Assembly: GCA_944474755.1 (NCBI GenBank)
Contig: OX104113.1
Location: forward strand, 58,238,074 to 58,302,073
From: Limnoperna fortunei
Lineage: Eukaryota > Mollusca > Bivalvia > Mytilida > Modiolidae
DNA: 64,000 nucleotides
Direction: 5' to 3'
The notes beneath the pieces are model-generated. The model ran no database searches, was not told where the DNA came from, and saw only the letters and a program-made list of their open reading frames with translations. The position numbers and the translations under genes are program-made. This document shows positions 11,864-23,149 of the stretch, in pieces; positions within the stretch are counted from its first letter, which is position 1; each line of letters begins with the position of its first letter.

Positions 11864-12457
11864 TTAGTACTTTTCTAGAAATAAATTATAACTCATATAG
11901 TTATAAAACAAACAGACTTAAATGAATAAATATATAAACACCCCTGACCCTCCCCCACATGCTCATAGCTTTGACGTGGCGTAGGGGCTATTAATTATTT
12001 ACAATTATAATTTCAATTGTGTTGACTGAAAGGTCAATTAAGAATTCATTGTAATTGTAACTAATTTTGTCTAATGGTGTCTTCCACCTATTCCTACTTT
12101 TTAAAAAATACTATTCCTCCTATTGCCACATGCAAATAACAATAGATGTTTTGATTGCTAAATTGTTTTCATAACAGTTAGGATTAATTAAGTTTTACCT
12201 GAGATTTACATGTATTTTGGATTATTTTTTATAGATTAAGATGTAATAAATTATATCTATGCTAGATGAGTACTGTAAGCTTCTAAATATGACTGAAAAC
12301 TGTTCACTTTGCCATAAATAGAGCTAATGAACTGTCAACAAATCAGTTTAATTAATTTTAATTTTAAAAAACTGATTGGCAAGCTAATAAGTCAGTTGGC
12401 ATGAATAGTAGTCAACAGAAAACCCCAATCTTTATGAACTCCAAGAGCTCAGTTTGG
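11863..12457. other. Non-coding stretch upstream of the FLYWCH transposase
   Basis: Nothing recognised except the likely promoter region of the gene at 12502. Confidence 0.4.
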
Positions 12458-12464
12458 TATAAAT
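12458..12464 (+). promoter_or_regulatory. TATA box of the MULE transposase
   Basis: TATAAAT lies 44 bp upstream of the ATG at 12502, spacing that leaves a very short leader. The related FLYWCH gene at 18688 also has a TATA-like site just upstream. Confidence 0.5.
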
Positions 12465-12501
12465 TCTGGCACACTTAAAATCAAGTCATTCTTCAGTAGC
12501 A

Positions 12502-13652
12502 ATGGCTAATGCACAATTACAAGTAAAGTTTATAACAAACAGACTTGGGAACCAGAACCTTGTCCACAATGGTTTCAAATTCCAGGCCAAAAACAGACGG
12601 GGTGAAAGAATGTACTGGAAATGCTCCACTGCAGACTGCCCTGCCACAATTAACACACTAAATAACATACCAACCAAGGTATCAGCTAACCACAACCATG
12701 GGTCCCACCTCATGCAGTTGAAGGTAGATGAGGTCATCCAGAAAATGAAAGTTCGATGCATTGATGAACTTACTCCAATTCCCCTTATTTACGAAGAGGA
12801 ATTGGTAAAACTAAGAAATGATGACTGGGACAACGACACGCAACAGCTTGTAGAAAATATTCCAACATTCCCTACCATTAAGACTGCCATGTATAACAAA
12901 CGAAAGAAGACCCTACCAGTTTTACCTAAATCGGTCGATGAAATCAACATAAATGGTATTTGGGCACAGAACACCAAAGGAGACCCTTTCCTGTTAGCAG
13001 ATGACAACACAGAGGGACGCATGCTTATCTTCAGTACCCGAAAGAATTTAGCCCACTTAGCTGCTGCTGATACCATATATGGTGATGGTACTTTTTACTC
13101 CTGTCCCTCACTCTTCTACCAGTTATATACATTCCATGCAATGGTTGATGGAGCAATGTATCAAATGACAACATTCGTAGACTAGTACGCCGTGCTGCTG
13201 TCCTCCCACTTATACCTGCTGCTGAAGAAGAAGATGTATGGTTTAATGCCCTTACTGACATGGACCAGGAAGATATTAACATCAACTACACTCCTTTCAC
13301 AGACTATGTCACAACCTATTGGGTAGAACAGAACTGACACTTATGGAACCACTATGAAACACAGGGTCCAAGGACAACTAATCATTTAGAAGGATGGCAT
13401 AGCAAAATAAAGAAATTAATCCAGCATCCACACCCAAACATCTTCAAACTTATCAGACTTCTTAAGCATGAAGAAGCTATCAATGACCTGACCATGATAC
13501 AGTATGCAGCCGGTGGTAAGCGACCAGTCCAAAAGAGAAAGTATGTCGATATCAACAACAGATTAGAAAACTTAAAGATGAGACACCGTAACCAGGAGAT
13601 AACAACAGTACAGTTTGGTGATGCTGCATCCCACCTTTTACACATCGACTAA
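12502..13652 (+). pseudogene. FLYWCH zinc-finger MULE transposase, internally deleted
   Basis: The start MANAQLQVKF is followed by a FLYWCH-type finger (residues ~25-75: GFKFQAKNR, YWKCSTADCPATINT, NHNHGSH with Cys/His ligands) and a linker with PIPLIYEEEL. The MULE core begins at ADTIYGDGTFYSCPSLFYQL (first catalytic Asp in GDGTF). Right after MYQM, near 13170, the frame shifts and the middle of the core is missing. Coding resumes as RRLVRRAAVLPLIPAAEEED, reaches a TGA near 13336, then GPRTTNHLEGWHSKIKKL (third acidic residue) and ends HLLHID at a TAA at 13650-13652. The second catalytic Asp region is deleted, so the enzyme is dead. It is close to the right TIR and surely belongs to the 10.2-kb element. 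The first 75 residues are related to the protein at 18688. Confidence 0.9.
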
Positions 13653-13904
13653 ATTCATAGACTTTTCTAAAGTAAATTTTATTTTATGTTTTATGTTTAC
13701 ACTAAATGTGCTCTTTTATTGTGTATATTTGATTGATTCTATTGTTCCAATAGTGTCGTAAAATGTAAAAAATTTACTGATATTTGTCGTATTTTTTTTT
13801 TAATCATAAAGCACTTATACATAAAAATCCGAATTCATACATATTTTTATTTACTTGTACATAAACACCAACATTTAATTCATTATTTTTATTTCACACA
13901 TTAA

Positions 13905-14208
13905 ATCATTTGTCTGTATTACCATTTTCAATATAATTCCTACTGACAGTACTTTTAGTACTTTTATTGCAATGAATTGGAGTGCTCTCCCCTAGCTATT
14001 TGACCTAATATAGGACGTATTGTGCGGTTACAAAAATCGATTCTGTGGGATAAAGCGTAATTATTTTTTCACAAATATTGGATTATTATCATAATATATG
14101 GTAATATCTATCATTTCTGAGTTGTTTTCACCATAGATATGGTTGTTTTTACACTATTCCACAATGTTTTTACACTTTTCGGGTTGTTTTTACACTTTCG
14201 ATGTACCC
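13905..14208 (-). repeat. Right TIR of the 10.2-kb MULE
   Basis: Reverse complement of the left TIR. It again holds three to four TTGTTTTTACAC-like motifs at its outer end and stops at GATGTACCC before the TATATTGAA duplication. Confidence 0.9.
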
Positions 14209-14217
14209 TATATTGAA

Positions 14218-16114
14218 TTATATTTTTTTTAAACTCATAACATACCTCAATTCTGATTTATTCACTAACAAATTTATTTTTTTTTACATTTCTGTTTGTT
14301 GTCACTATGGATATGACATAGTACACTTAAACTGACAAGCAATAAAACTTAAAAATTCATTTATAGTTAATGTTATTATGAAAAATATTATGCAATTGAG
14401 CCTAAAATCTAATACATACATACATTCAGACATAATCATATAGAATTATTAAATCAGACATATTCGTATATTTTATTATTACACATCTCCATTGAGAAAA
14501 CAGTCCATTCACTACAAAAAAATGCTGAAGTGATGATAATGGAACACTTTGTACAATCCCCGTGGTTTACATGACAGCTTAATATGAGAATTAAGGCTAC
14601 CCAATGATATATTTTTTCAATGAAAAAAGCTACCTTTTCATATATTTTGGACAGCTAAAAAGGTGACCATTTCTGGCAGCACATCCATATTAATATATGT
14701 ATATTCCAAGTTCCCCACCCCCTTTTGTGGCTCAAACCAACTGAGCATGATGTTAAACAATAAAAAATAATTTAATTACAATTTTGTCTGAATGCCTAGT
14801 CCTATTCTAATTTCTCAGAAAACTGTCATCACAGACTGAGTTTGTGTAGTTGTTAGAGTTCAAACATGGTCATCTCAATAAAATGTCCAGTTTTTGGCAA
14901 TGGCAGTTAGCATGGTTAGCATACAATATTGTTCCTTTTGCACTTCATTCATTTATTAAGTTTTTGTTACATTCTAATTTGCTTTTTCCTCTTATGACAA
15001 GTCATCTATACTGAAATTATAGCAATATTTGCCTAATTTTTAAAAATTCAATGAACCTTAAGAGAAGGGCATAATCTCATTATCTTATTACAAACAGCCA
15101 GCTGCTTTATGTTTACTGTTTCATTCATAATATTAGATGATATCTATGTGAAGGTTAAAGGTTAGTTTTCCTTAAGTTTTGGTAAATATACTGTCAGCCG
15201 GATCTATTTCACTTCTGCTTGAACTGTACATATGAGCTTGCAAAATAAAATGACAAACTTTATGTGATGTGAACACGTGGATGTTAATGTAAAGATTATA
15301 CAAAGGATATGCATCCTGTAGTTAAAATAGGTGCAACCTTATTGATTTTAAATGTTTGCTTCATTCTTAACTGTAGCAACCGAGATTGGTAAAAGTTTTT
15401 GTCTTTTTTTTTTGATTGGTTGGTTGTGTGTGTGTGTGTGGGGGGGGGGGGGGGTATCTTATAATAAACAAGGTGCATTAGTTTCATACCAAAAAGCTTA
15501 AATGTGGCATACATTTTTTGTAAAACTTTGCAACAATACATTACTGTCCATAAACAGACAATCTGCCCCAGATGTCGTGTTTCAGCATACAGATCCGACA
15601 TTGTAATGGGTTATCTTTACTTGGTTTCTAGCTATTAAAATGTATATAAAGTAACCCAAAATTGGATTAGGAAATTAGCTTCTAATTAGGTATAACATGG
15701 CTTTTTTTAATACTTTAAAAATTTATAGCTATATCTGGTTTAAGTAAATGGTTCCTAATCGTTAAGATATTAAATTAATGTATCTGTCACTGTTAATTTC
15801 ACATGGTTAATTTCTTTGTTTCTATTCAACATGAAAGAATCTGTAAACAATGATTAAATTTGAGCTGCACAAAATAGTATACATATTTCTTCTTGTTTCC
15901 AGTTAAACAACTGTTATTCTGAAAATAATTTGGGAGGGGTGGACACTGGACAATGTTAACAAGACACAAATTATATACCAAGAGAATTTGTAAATATTAA
16001 CATGATTAAAACATTTACAAATAAAGATGATTTTAAGGAAAAGGAATTTTTAAATTTTGCTACAAAATAAATTAATAAAAATATAAGTTCATTGGTTCTA
16101 CCGAACAAATGAGA
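14218..16114. other. Non-coding AT-rich stretch
   Basis: A (GT)n(G)n tract lies at about 15424-15454. No gene, RNA or bounded element was recognised. Confidence 0.5.
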
Positions 16115-17577
16115 GGCTTTCCACTTATCGCAAAAATGACCTTGACATTGACTTTGGTTTATGGAAATTGACTTTTCTTTTCAAAATAAACACACGAAAG
16201 AAAAACCATTCGGCTATCTTTCGAAATAAAAAAGGTAAAAAAATAGGACGTTAATTGACATAAATGTTCTTGATCAGCAAGTTTTTGATATTTGCATACT
16301 TAATGCTTTAAAAACAAAGCATTTATTAAGATTTACCATTTAATTTACACAAAAGCAGAATTTCCGAAAAATATGTTTTGACCTTGACTTCTGTCAATAT
16401 GACCTTGACCATGCTGAGGGTCAATAAAGGACAAACAGTGCAGATCCTATGTCAATATGTCGTATAATTATGAAGAAATGACTATTTATCATAATTACCA
16501 AAATTTATAAGATGACCTTGACCTTTGACCTTGTTTCTATTTTCAAGGTCAAGGGTCATACTGGTCTATAGTGAAGACCCAATGCCTCTACTATCAATAG
16601 TTGATAAGTAATTAATGAAAACCTAATTATCAGTGGTAGTAATGGGGGATAACTCCTATAAGATGAAGTCGGATCCTTTCCCTCCAAATGTAAAAAAGTT
16701 GCGCCTTAATGAGACCAACATTTTATCCATTATAACTTATAGCTTATCTTTTACCGTTTCAATGCAATAGCGATGACAAGACAATGTCAAAATTTCAAAC
16801 GTGACCTTGACCTTTGACCTTGTGTCCATTTTCAAGGTCAAGGTCAATGATGACCAATGATATAAGGTTTCATATAAATATCTGTTATAGTAACTGAGAT
16901 ATGGTGATATAATGTAATTCACAATATATTTTATTGGTCTAGGGGAGATAACTCTTATAAAAATGTCAAATAAAAAAGTGACGATTCAAGATCTTAATAT
17001 GATACACATTTTGGTAAAGGTTTCAGTTCTCTATCTATTATAGTAAAGGAGGAGATCTGCACACAACAAAGGGTCAAAAATTAGAACATGACCTTGACCT
17101 TTGACCTTGTGACCTTTTTCAAGGTCAAGGTCAATGATGACCAACTGTGAAATATCTAGTCTATATCACCTCTGGTTCATGAGTTACAATGCTACAAAAT
17201 GTACTTCCAATAAATAAGGGGAAATAACTCCTGCAAGGAGTCGTCAAAATACTTTGTGCGATATGTAACAAATTGTCGCGATCAATAGCTGACTATTTTG
17301 CAAAAAGTTTTATTGCGAAATCTTTTACGGTTTCATAGTTTATCTGCACACAAGCTTTTCTGTAACAGGGGAGATAACTCCGTAAAGAACAAGTGTTCGG
17401 TGAGCCAGGGTTAACTGCGAAAGCGTAATGTCTCATACATCCATAGTACAAAATGTCTTTACGACATGTCGCGAAACAAAATTTATAATGGGAAAAGAAA
17501 ACTTGGCGGAAAAAAAAGAATAATAATAATAAACAGACAAATAACAGGAAAGCTTTCCACTCGGAAAGTGGAAAGCC
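16115..17577 (+). mobile_element. Hairpin-ended tandem-repeat element with GGTCA motifs
   Basis: GGCTTTCCACTT at 16115-16126 is repeated inverted at 17566-17577, where it forms the outer arm of a 3' hairpin (CTTTCCACTCGGAAAGTGGAAAG). Inside are three ~288-bp units, each with GACCTTGACCTTTGACCTTG and then CAAGGTCAAGG, at 16511, 16801 and 17088, preceded by two degenerate versions. Non-coding. The plan equals that of the elements ending at 30499 and 29912, so a common non-autonomous (Helentron-like) class is inferred. Confidence 0.8.
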
Positions 17578-18198
17578 TTAATTATTTAACAATATTCTTT
17601 TAAAAGATTCTGAATTAAAAGTCAAATAAATATTTGAATTATCTTTAAAAAGTTATCTTTATTATTTTTATTTATTGTACCATCTATATTATTGTACTAT
17701 AGTACTTTACATTTGAGATGTGACTTTTATTTCTATGCAACTAAAGTTTTAATGTCATGACCTAAGCTAATTTCATTCATTCAAATTAAAAACATTCCCA
17801 AGAATATATCAGATTTGATTACCTGTGCAGGTGTAATTTCGAGATCCCTGCAGCGCTTTAAATATTCAAGTGGTAGGGCATATAAAAGCCCTGTGAGAGA
17901 TATACAGAGTTTCAAAGTAAAACAAAATGAGATGAATATGTTTAAATGTTAAAATTGAATTTTTGTAGAAATTCATATATATTTGTGAAAATGCAAAGTA
18001 CCTATGTCAAATGCCCCCGCCCCCTTTTCCCCCACCCACATTTTAAATCCATGAAGGACGTTTAAAGAATTTTTTAATTCATATTGTTGTTAAAAGGTCA
18101 AAAACTTATATCTTCTTCCTACCTCCCAACCTCATCCCAACAAAGTTTTAATTTATTTGTAACAACAACATTGAATTTTCATTGTAGATAAGTAACGA
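17578..18198. other. Non-coding stretch
   Basis: AT-rich; nothing recognised. Confidence 0.5.
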
Positions 18199-18624
18199 CA
18201 TTGCCACGGTTTATTCACGTTTCTCCAACTTTTGAAAAATTTTATTCACGTTTCTCCAACATGAAATGAACAATGGAAGGGCTTGTTGTTTTTACAACAA
18301 TCAAATATGTTGTTTTAAGCAGTTTACAGTGAAACCTTGAAAATCTATCTGAAACTTATGGCAAAGTTATAATATATATAACATATATATGTATATATAT
18401 TTGTATATAAAATGAATAAAATAAATTTAAATTATTAAATATTTTTTATTATGTCCTCATATCATAATTCATAGTAATTAAATAATAATTTAATTAATAA
18501 AATTAAATTAATTATTAAATAATTAAAGTGCAATTAAAAACCATGAAAAGCAGTGTCAAGTATGCTTGCTATGCTCAGAAATGAGAAGTGTTTAGTGGCA
18601 GTTATGAGAAGTGTTCACGGCCCA

Positions 18625-18631
18625 TATATAA
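18625..18631 (+). promoter_or_regulatory. TATA box for the FLYWCH-only gene
   Basis: TATATAA lies 57 bp before the ATG at 18688, with no upstream ATG between them. It suggests the truncated gene keeps its promoter. Confidence 0.5.
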
Positions 18632-18687
18632 GTCGAACACTTGTATCAGCTAATCATTCAGTTTTCTGACTAACAAAATAAACCACA

Positions 18688-19014
18688 ATGGCAAATGCAA
18701 TGCTTGCAGTGAACTTCGTTCCAAACAAGTTCGGAAGAGTTCGTCTAGAGATGAACATGGTTAAGACTACCAGAGGGGACAGGAGATATTGGAAATGCAC
18801 AGTACCCCAGTGCCCAGCTACTGTAAACACTCACTATGACAATGTAACCAAAGTAGCAAACGCACATTGTCACGCACCTAATCGAGCAAAAGTAAAAGCA
18901 GACGCCGTTCTTCAAGCCATTAAGGCCCGATGCCTAAATGAGGCTACCCCGATCCCAGCAATATACGAAGAAGACAGAGCTAAACTTAGATCCACCGACT
19001 ACTTTGTATTGTAA
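18688..19014 (+). CDS. FLYWCH-domain-only protein (truncated MULE transposase)
   Basis: This 108-residue frame starts MANAMLAVNFVPNKFGRVRL and carries a complete FLYWCH-like finger: RRYWKCTVPQCPATVNT, then HCHAP with the Cys-x(4-5)-Cys...His-x-His ligand pattern (residues ~32-72). It continues through a helical linker with TPIPAIYEEDRAKLR and stops shortly after the point where the homologous protein at 12502 runs on towards its catalytic core. Nothing downstream encodes the DDE domain. FLYWCH fingers bind DNA, so the product could occupy the 18-bp TIR motifs without catalysing transposition and act as a repressor; this is inference. The frame is intact, in contrast to every other transposase piece in the window. 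Confidence 0.75.
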   Translation: MANAMLAVNFVPNKFGRVRLEMNMVKTTRGDRRYWKCTVPQCPATVNTHYDNVTKVANAHCHAPNRAKVKADAVLQAIKARCLNEATPIPAIYEEDRAKLRSTDYFVL

Positions 19015-19245
19015 TATTTGTTATATGGACATGCCTGTCATGCCTGTTACTGTACTATACTGTAATTCAAATAAATATATACAATATTCTATATTCTTTA
19101 CTTATTACATACCAAAGATTCATGTATACATGTTTTGTAGTCTTAATTACAGGTAAAATTAATTTTAATTACCTACTACCTATTCACGTTTCTCCAACAT
19201 ACTGAAACATCAAATGTTGGAGAAACGTGAACACACCATTGCCAC

Positions 19246-20950
19246 ACCATTTCGCTAATGTTAGATTAACGTAAGGTGTTTGCTGGGTACTAGTAAATGC
19301 TTTTATAACAACTCAATTTATAATAATCTTGAAAAAAAATGAGCAAGTATTATTGAGGGCATAATTAAAACTAAAAATAAAGATATTATTTATATAAAAT
19401 TACCAATTTTGAAGGTTTCAAAGGGTCAAGAAAAAGTTTAAAATGCAGTATTTTGCCTCAAATAACTGGGATCTTATAAAAGACTAGGCTGCCAAGACAC
19501 CCTACCTTATTTTGCCTTGCTAAACTAATTGCTACTCAATCTACTTTTAGACTTTAGTCACCTTCTTGCAAAGCAATTACATTTAATAAGGATTCATTGC
19601 TATTTTTAAAGTTGCACCAACATGAACATAGCCATGTATGTAACATTGACATGCTTTTTGTCAATGTTCCATGCACCTATAATGGAAATAATTTGCATTT
19701 CTTACAATTTTTTAAAACTTCATCAAGTATAATTAATAATTGATGAATATGTTTAAAGTATTTTCTAATTTTAGTTTAACAGCAAGATTAAGAATTAGTA
19801 TTGACAACAATAAATATTCTTGAATTTTAATTTGAAATGTAACTGCATTCAAAATCAGTAACTGTTTATTAATTAGTACTTTTCTTTAATATTTTGTAGA
19901 TCTAACTAGACAAATTATCCATATTCAGTTTGATATATTCTATTCCTACTTTAAATATAACATTCTGTCAAGGTACATACTGCAAAACTTGCTGATCATA
20001 GCAATTATAAGTTTTGAACTTCGATTTGAATTCCACCAGCATGACCAGTTTGACTCTTTTGTCAAAGTCATGATAAAGATGCTGATGAGGAAGACTGATT
20101 TGCAAAATGAGTTTTGAATTTTGTTGAATAAAGGTAGAGATTAACATCATTCTTTTACTACTCATCAACTCTAATATATTTACAATGTATTTATTTATTT
20201 GTCTAGTTTTACTTGCTCGTGTTTCAATCAATATTTTGTCTATTTTTCATTTAAAAAATTTAAATTGACAATAAGTGAATAGATTTTATCAAAAACCCTA
20301 ATTGAAACATTGGCTATTGTATATACATCAAACTCAAATGTTATTAATATATTGAAATTTTGATTAAAATCTTTAATCTATTTCTGATTATTAAAATCAT
20401 GAAATTTATTATCCTAACAAAAAGACTTTATAACTTAACTTAATAACTAAATTTTTCATATGTGCTGTATTGCTTTATTGAAAATTTCTTCTTTTTTTTC
20501 ATAACTTAAACATTTTAATACAATTAACTGACAATGGCTGAATCTTGCTCTGATTTATGGTAAGTTTTTTTTCTTTCTTTTTTTTTTAATTACTGGAATT
20601 TAATGAAAATAAGCTTAATCTGTTATTTATGTGAGACATTAAAAATTAATCTAATTTTATTACTACCAGAAGGATATTTATAGAGATATTTGTTTTCAAT
20701 GAACAAATTACTTAATGGAGACATTTCATAAACCATATTATACCACATGTTGCATGTTGTGCAAATACTTAAAGGAATTAAAAGTTATACATATGAATGT
20801 CACTACTCTATTATAAATAGAAGCTAAGGTAACAGAATTATTACCATACCAGCCCATCTTTATGTATTAAAGTCCTCTCTAAAAATTTCTTTCTTTTTTT
20901 AACACTTAAAACATTTTATTGCACATTTCTTGCTGTATAACAATTTACAC
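19246..20950. other. Non-coding AT-rich stretch
   Basis: No gene, RNA or repeat boundary was recognised. Confidence 0.5.
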
Positions 20951-21651
20951 TGTTTACAGGGTAGCATCCCAGATTGCCAATTCCCAAATTGCCGAATCCC
21001 ACATTCCCGAGTCCATTTAGCCGATTCCCAAATTGCCGACAATGAAAAAAGTTAAACTATATGTTATTAATGATTTCAGAAAAAAATAATGTTTTGTCTG
21101 AAAAGTTGTTTGTTAATATATCGATTTCATGGAATTAATTTCACAAAGATCTTTATAAAGTTACATATCGATGTAATTATTTAAATAATAAAAAAAAAAA
21201 TAAATAGACCTTTAATTTGCCATCAAGCACTAGATTAATAACAAAGCAACTAATATATCATCATCTAAAGTTGGTGCGTTGTCAGTGTCGAATATGTGTT
21301 GTACACCTCTCTCATTGGAATCGTCGGATTATCGGCAGCTTTTTGACAAAGCATTTTACTGCAGCATGTCCAGTTACTCGTTGAAATCAGAACTCAGCTT
21401 GTGTTGTGAAAAGGTTGTGTTTTCAGTTACACAAAATCAATTTTTGTTTTAACTATCTGTAGCCAATTTTAATTGTTATATTGCGTAACAATTAAAACTT
21501 TTCTCGAATAAGTTGTAAGTAATTCCTCAAATAAAAAATATTTTATCATAAATTTGTTTTTTTAGGCACTTTGGGAATCGGCAAAATGGACTCGGCAAAT
21601 TGGAAGTCAGCAATTTGGGATTTGGCAATCTGGCATAGAAATTGTTTACAG
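20951..21651. mobile_element. 683-bp foldback MITE with 9-bp target duplication
   Basis: TGTTTACAG flanks both ends (20951-20959 and 21643-21651). The ~72-bp TIRs (20960-21040 and 21565-21642) consist of iterations of an ATTGCCGATTCCCAA-like motif. The centre holds a copy (about 21052-21200) of the LINE 3' UTR also found at 9130-9275. No coding capacity. The 9-bp duplication and motif-iterated TIRs place it with the MULE group. Confidence 0.85.
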
Positions 21652-22516
21652 CTTCCTCCATGTACCCCTGCGTACATTCGCTAAGGTGTCTGGTCAATTG
21701 GTCCCACATGCAAATTGGTCCCAGCCAATTTGTCCCAAGTCTTTGCCAATTGGTCCCACTTTTGGACAATGGGACCAATTGACCAAATTTGGGACCAATT
21801 GACTTGGGACGAATTGGAATTGGGACCAATTGACCTGTCTGGTCAATTGGTCCCACATGCAAATTGGTCCCAGCCAATTTGTCCCAAGTCTTTGCCAATT
21901 GGTCCCACTTTTGGACAATTTGTCCCAACACTTTTAAAATTGGTCCCATCTCTTTTAAAAAGTATATTTTAGAACATTTTTTGGTTTTTTATAGCAATTA
22001 ATAATAAGTTATTGAAATTTAAGATTGAAATTATAATATGTTCAAATTTGTAATTTAATATACACATTTATATATAAAAGTAATGACAAATATTATTACA
22101 AATAATTTGAGAATTTTGCATTCTTTTTAAGTTGTGTAGTATAATAATTTTGTCTTATTAGTTTCATTAGCAGCTTGGGCATATAATTATTACTTTTTAT
22201 CTTTTTAAGCATAAGGTTTTAGCTTTAATAAAACAATTCAAGGAGCTATTAGTGCAATTGATTGCCTTTTAATATCATTATACAAACATCAAGCAGTTTA
22301 ATGTTTATCTGAACATTTACTCTTAAACCATACATTTGTATATTTAACAATATTTTACAATTAAATTTCTTACTCGCTACCCTTTAGAAGTCTTACATAA
22401 ACAATATCAAGAAGCACATGATTATGACTTCGGCTTGGGAGGTAGGGGTAAAAAAATGTCTTATGATAGGTCAGTAATAGAAAAACCAATCAAATTTATT
22501 CATTAAATGAAAAAAA

Positions 22517-22524
22517 TATAAAAG
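22517..22524 (+). promoter_or_regulatory. TATA box upstream of the zinc-finger exon
   Basis: TATAAAAG starts 38 bp before the ATG at 22555. Confidence 0.5.
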
Positions 22525-22554
22525 ACAAAGGTGTAGTTCGCTTTATTCGACATC

Positions 22555-22672
22555 ATGTCTTCTGAATGTGTTATCTGCACCAGACCAGTTCGAGTAAAAC
22601 ACCACGCCTTTACCGTTCAGGCTTTGTGTTGTTGGTTATGCAATTCATGGTCACACAGAAGATGTACTTCTG
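22555..22672 (+). CDS. Partial first exon, PHD-like zinc-finger protein
   Basis: The exon reads MSSECVICTRPVRV..., with CVIC, CCWLC and HRRC spaced like the start of a C4HC3 (PHD-type) finger. It ends at TCTG/GTAAGT, a good splice donor, in phase 1. No matching second exon was found downstream before the LINE fragment, so the gene is truncated by insertion or deletion. PHD-like N-termini are common in bivalve transposon proteins, and its place inside a TIR element supports that origin. Specific identity unknown. Confidence 0.45.
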
Positions 22673-23149
22673 GTAAGTGTTTTTATTTTATAATTAATTT
22701 TTTTTTAATTTATTTATTTATCTATTTATTTATTTATACTTGATTCCATATTTTATATTCGTTGACCATAATCATTTATAAACTTACATGTTTTTCAATT
22801 ATTATTAAGGGACAGAATACCTAATTGATGATTACATTGTATTCTTACATCACAATATAAATTCATTAATTTTTGTTGTAAATTGCTTATTAAATTTAAA
22901 ATAACTGAAGACTTGGTTAGAAGTGAAACTATCAGTATAAAAAAAATTGTAAAAATCATATTTGTCTTCAAAGTCTGTTAATCATATTTCAATTAACAAA
23001 GTTGTCAATGGCATGTGCCACTGTTTAATTGGCTAATTAGATTACCTGAATACCTCAATTTTATTGCATTTGAGTTTGCTAATTACAGCCTAAATAATTG
23101 TTAATTTCCATTGTGTGTTGTTGTATTGCATTATTATGTTGTTGCTTGT

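Larger units (their letters stand above)
4022..14217 (+). mobile_element. 10.2-kb MULE-type DNA transposon with 9-bp target duplication
   Basis: The sequence TATATTGAA occurs directly outside both ends (4022-4030 and 14209-14217). Between them lies a 10178-bp element (4031-14208) with ~300-bp inverted termini starting (C/G)GGTACATCGAAAGTGT. The 9-bp duplication, long TIRs and the FLYWCH/MULE transposase gene at 12502-13652 next to the right end all fit the Mutator-like (MULE) superfamily. The interior also holds a broken SGNH hydrolase, a LINE tail, a second, different MULE transposase and a SINE, so it is a composite of nested insertions or captured DNA. The transposase is broken, so the copy is probably immobile unless served in trans. 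Confidence 0.9.
18199..19245 (+). mobile_element. 1.03-kb MULE deletion derivative with 9-bp target duplication
   Basis: CATTGCCAC flanks the element on both sides (18199-18207 and 19237-19245). The body (18208-19236) starts with TTTATTCACGTTTCTCCAAC and ends with its inverted version. The 18-bp motif TATTCACGTTTCTCCAAC occurs twice at the left end (18212, 18243) and twice at the right (19182 direct, 19215 inverted). The only gene is the FLYWCH frame at 18688-19014, so the catalytic domain has been lost. Confidence 0.9.

Noticed and set aside
21527..21972. Overlapping frames rich in Trp, Gly, Pro, Gln
   Set aside because: They translate the CAATTGGTCCCA motif array in several frames on both strands, as expected for a short repeat.
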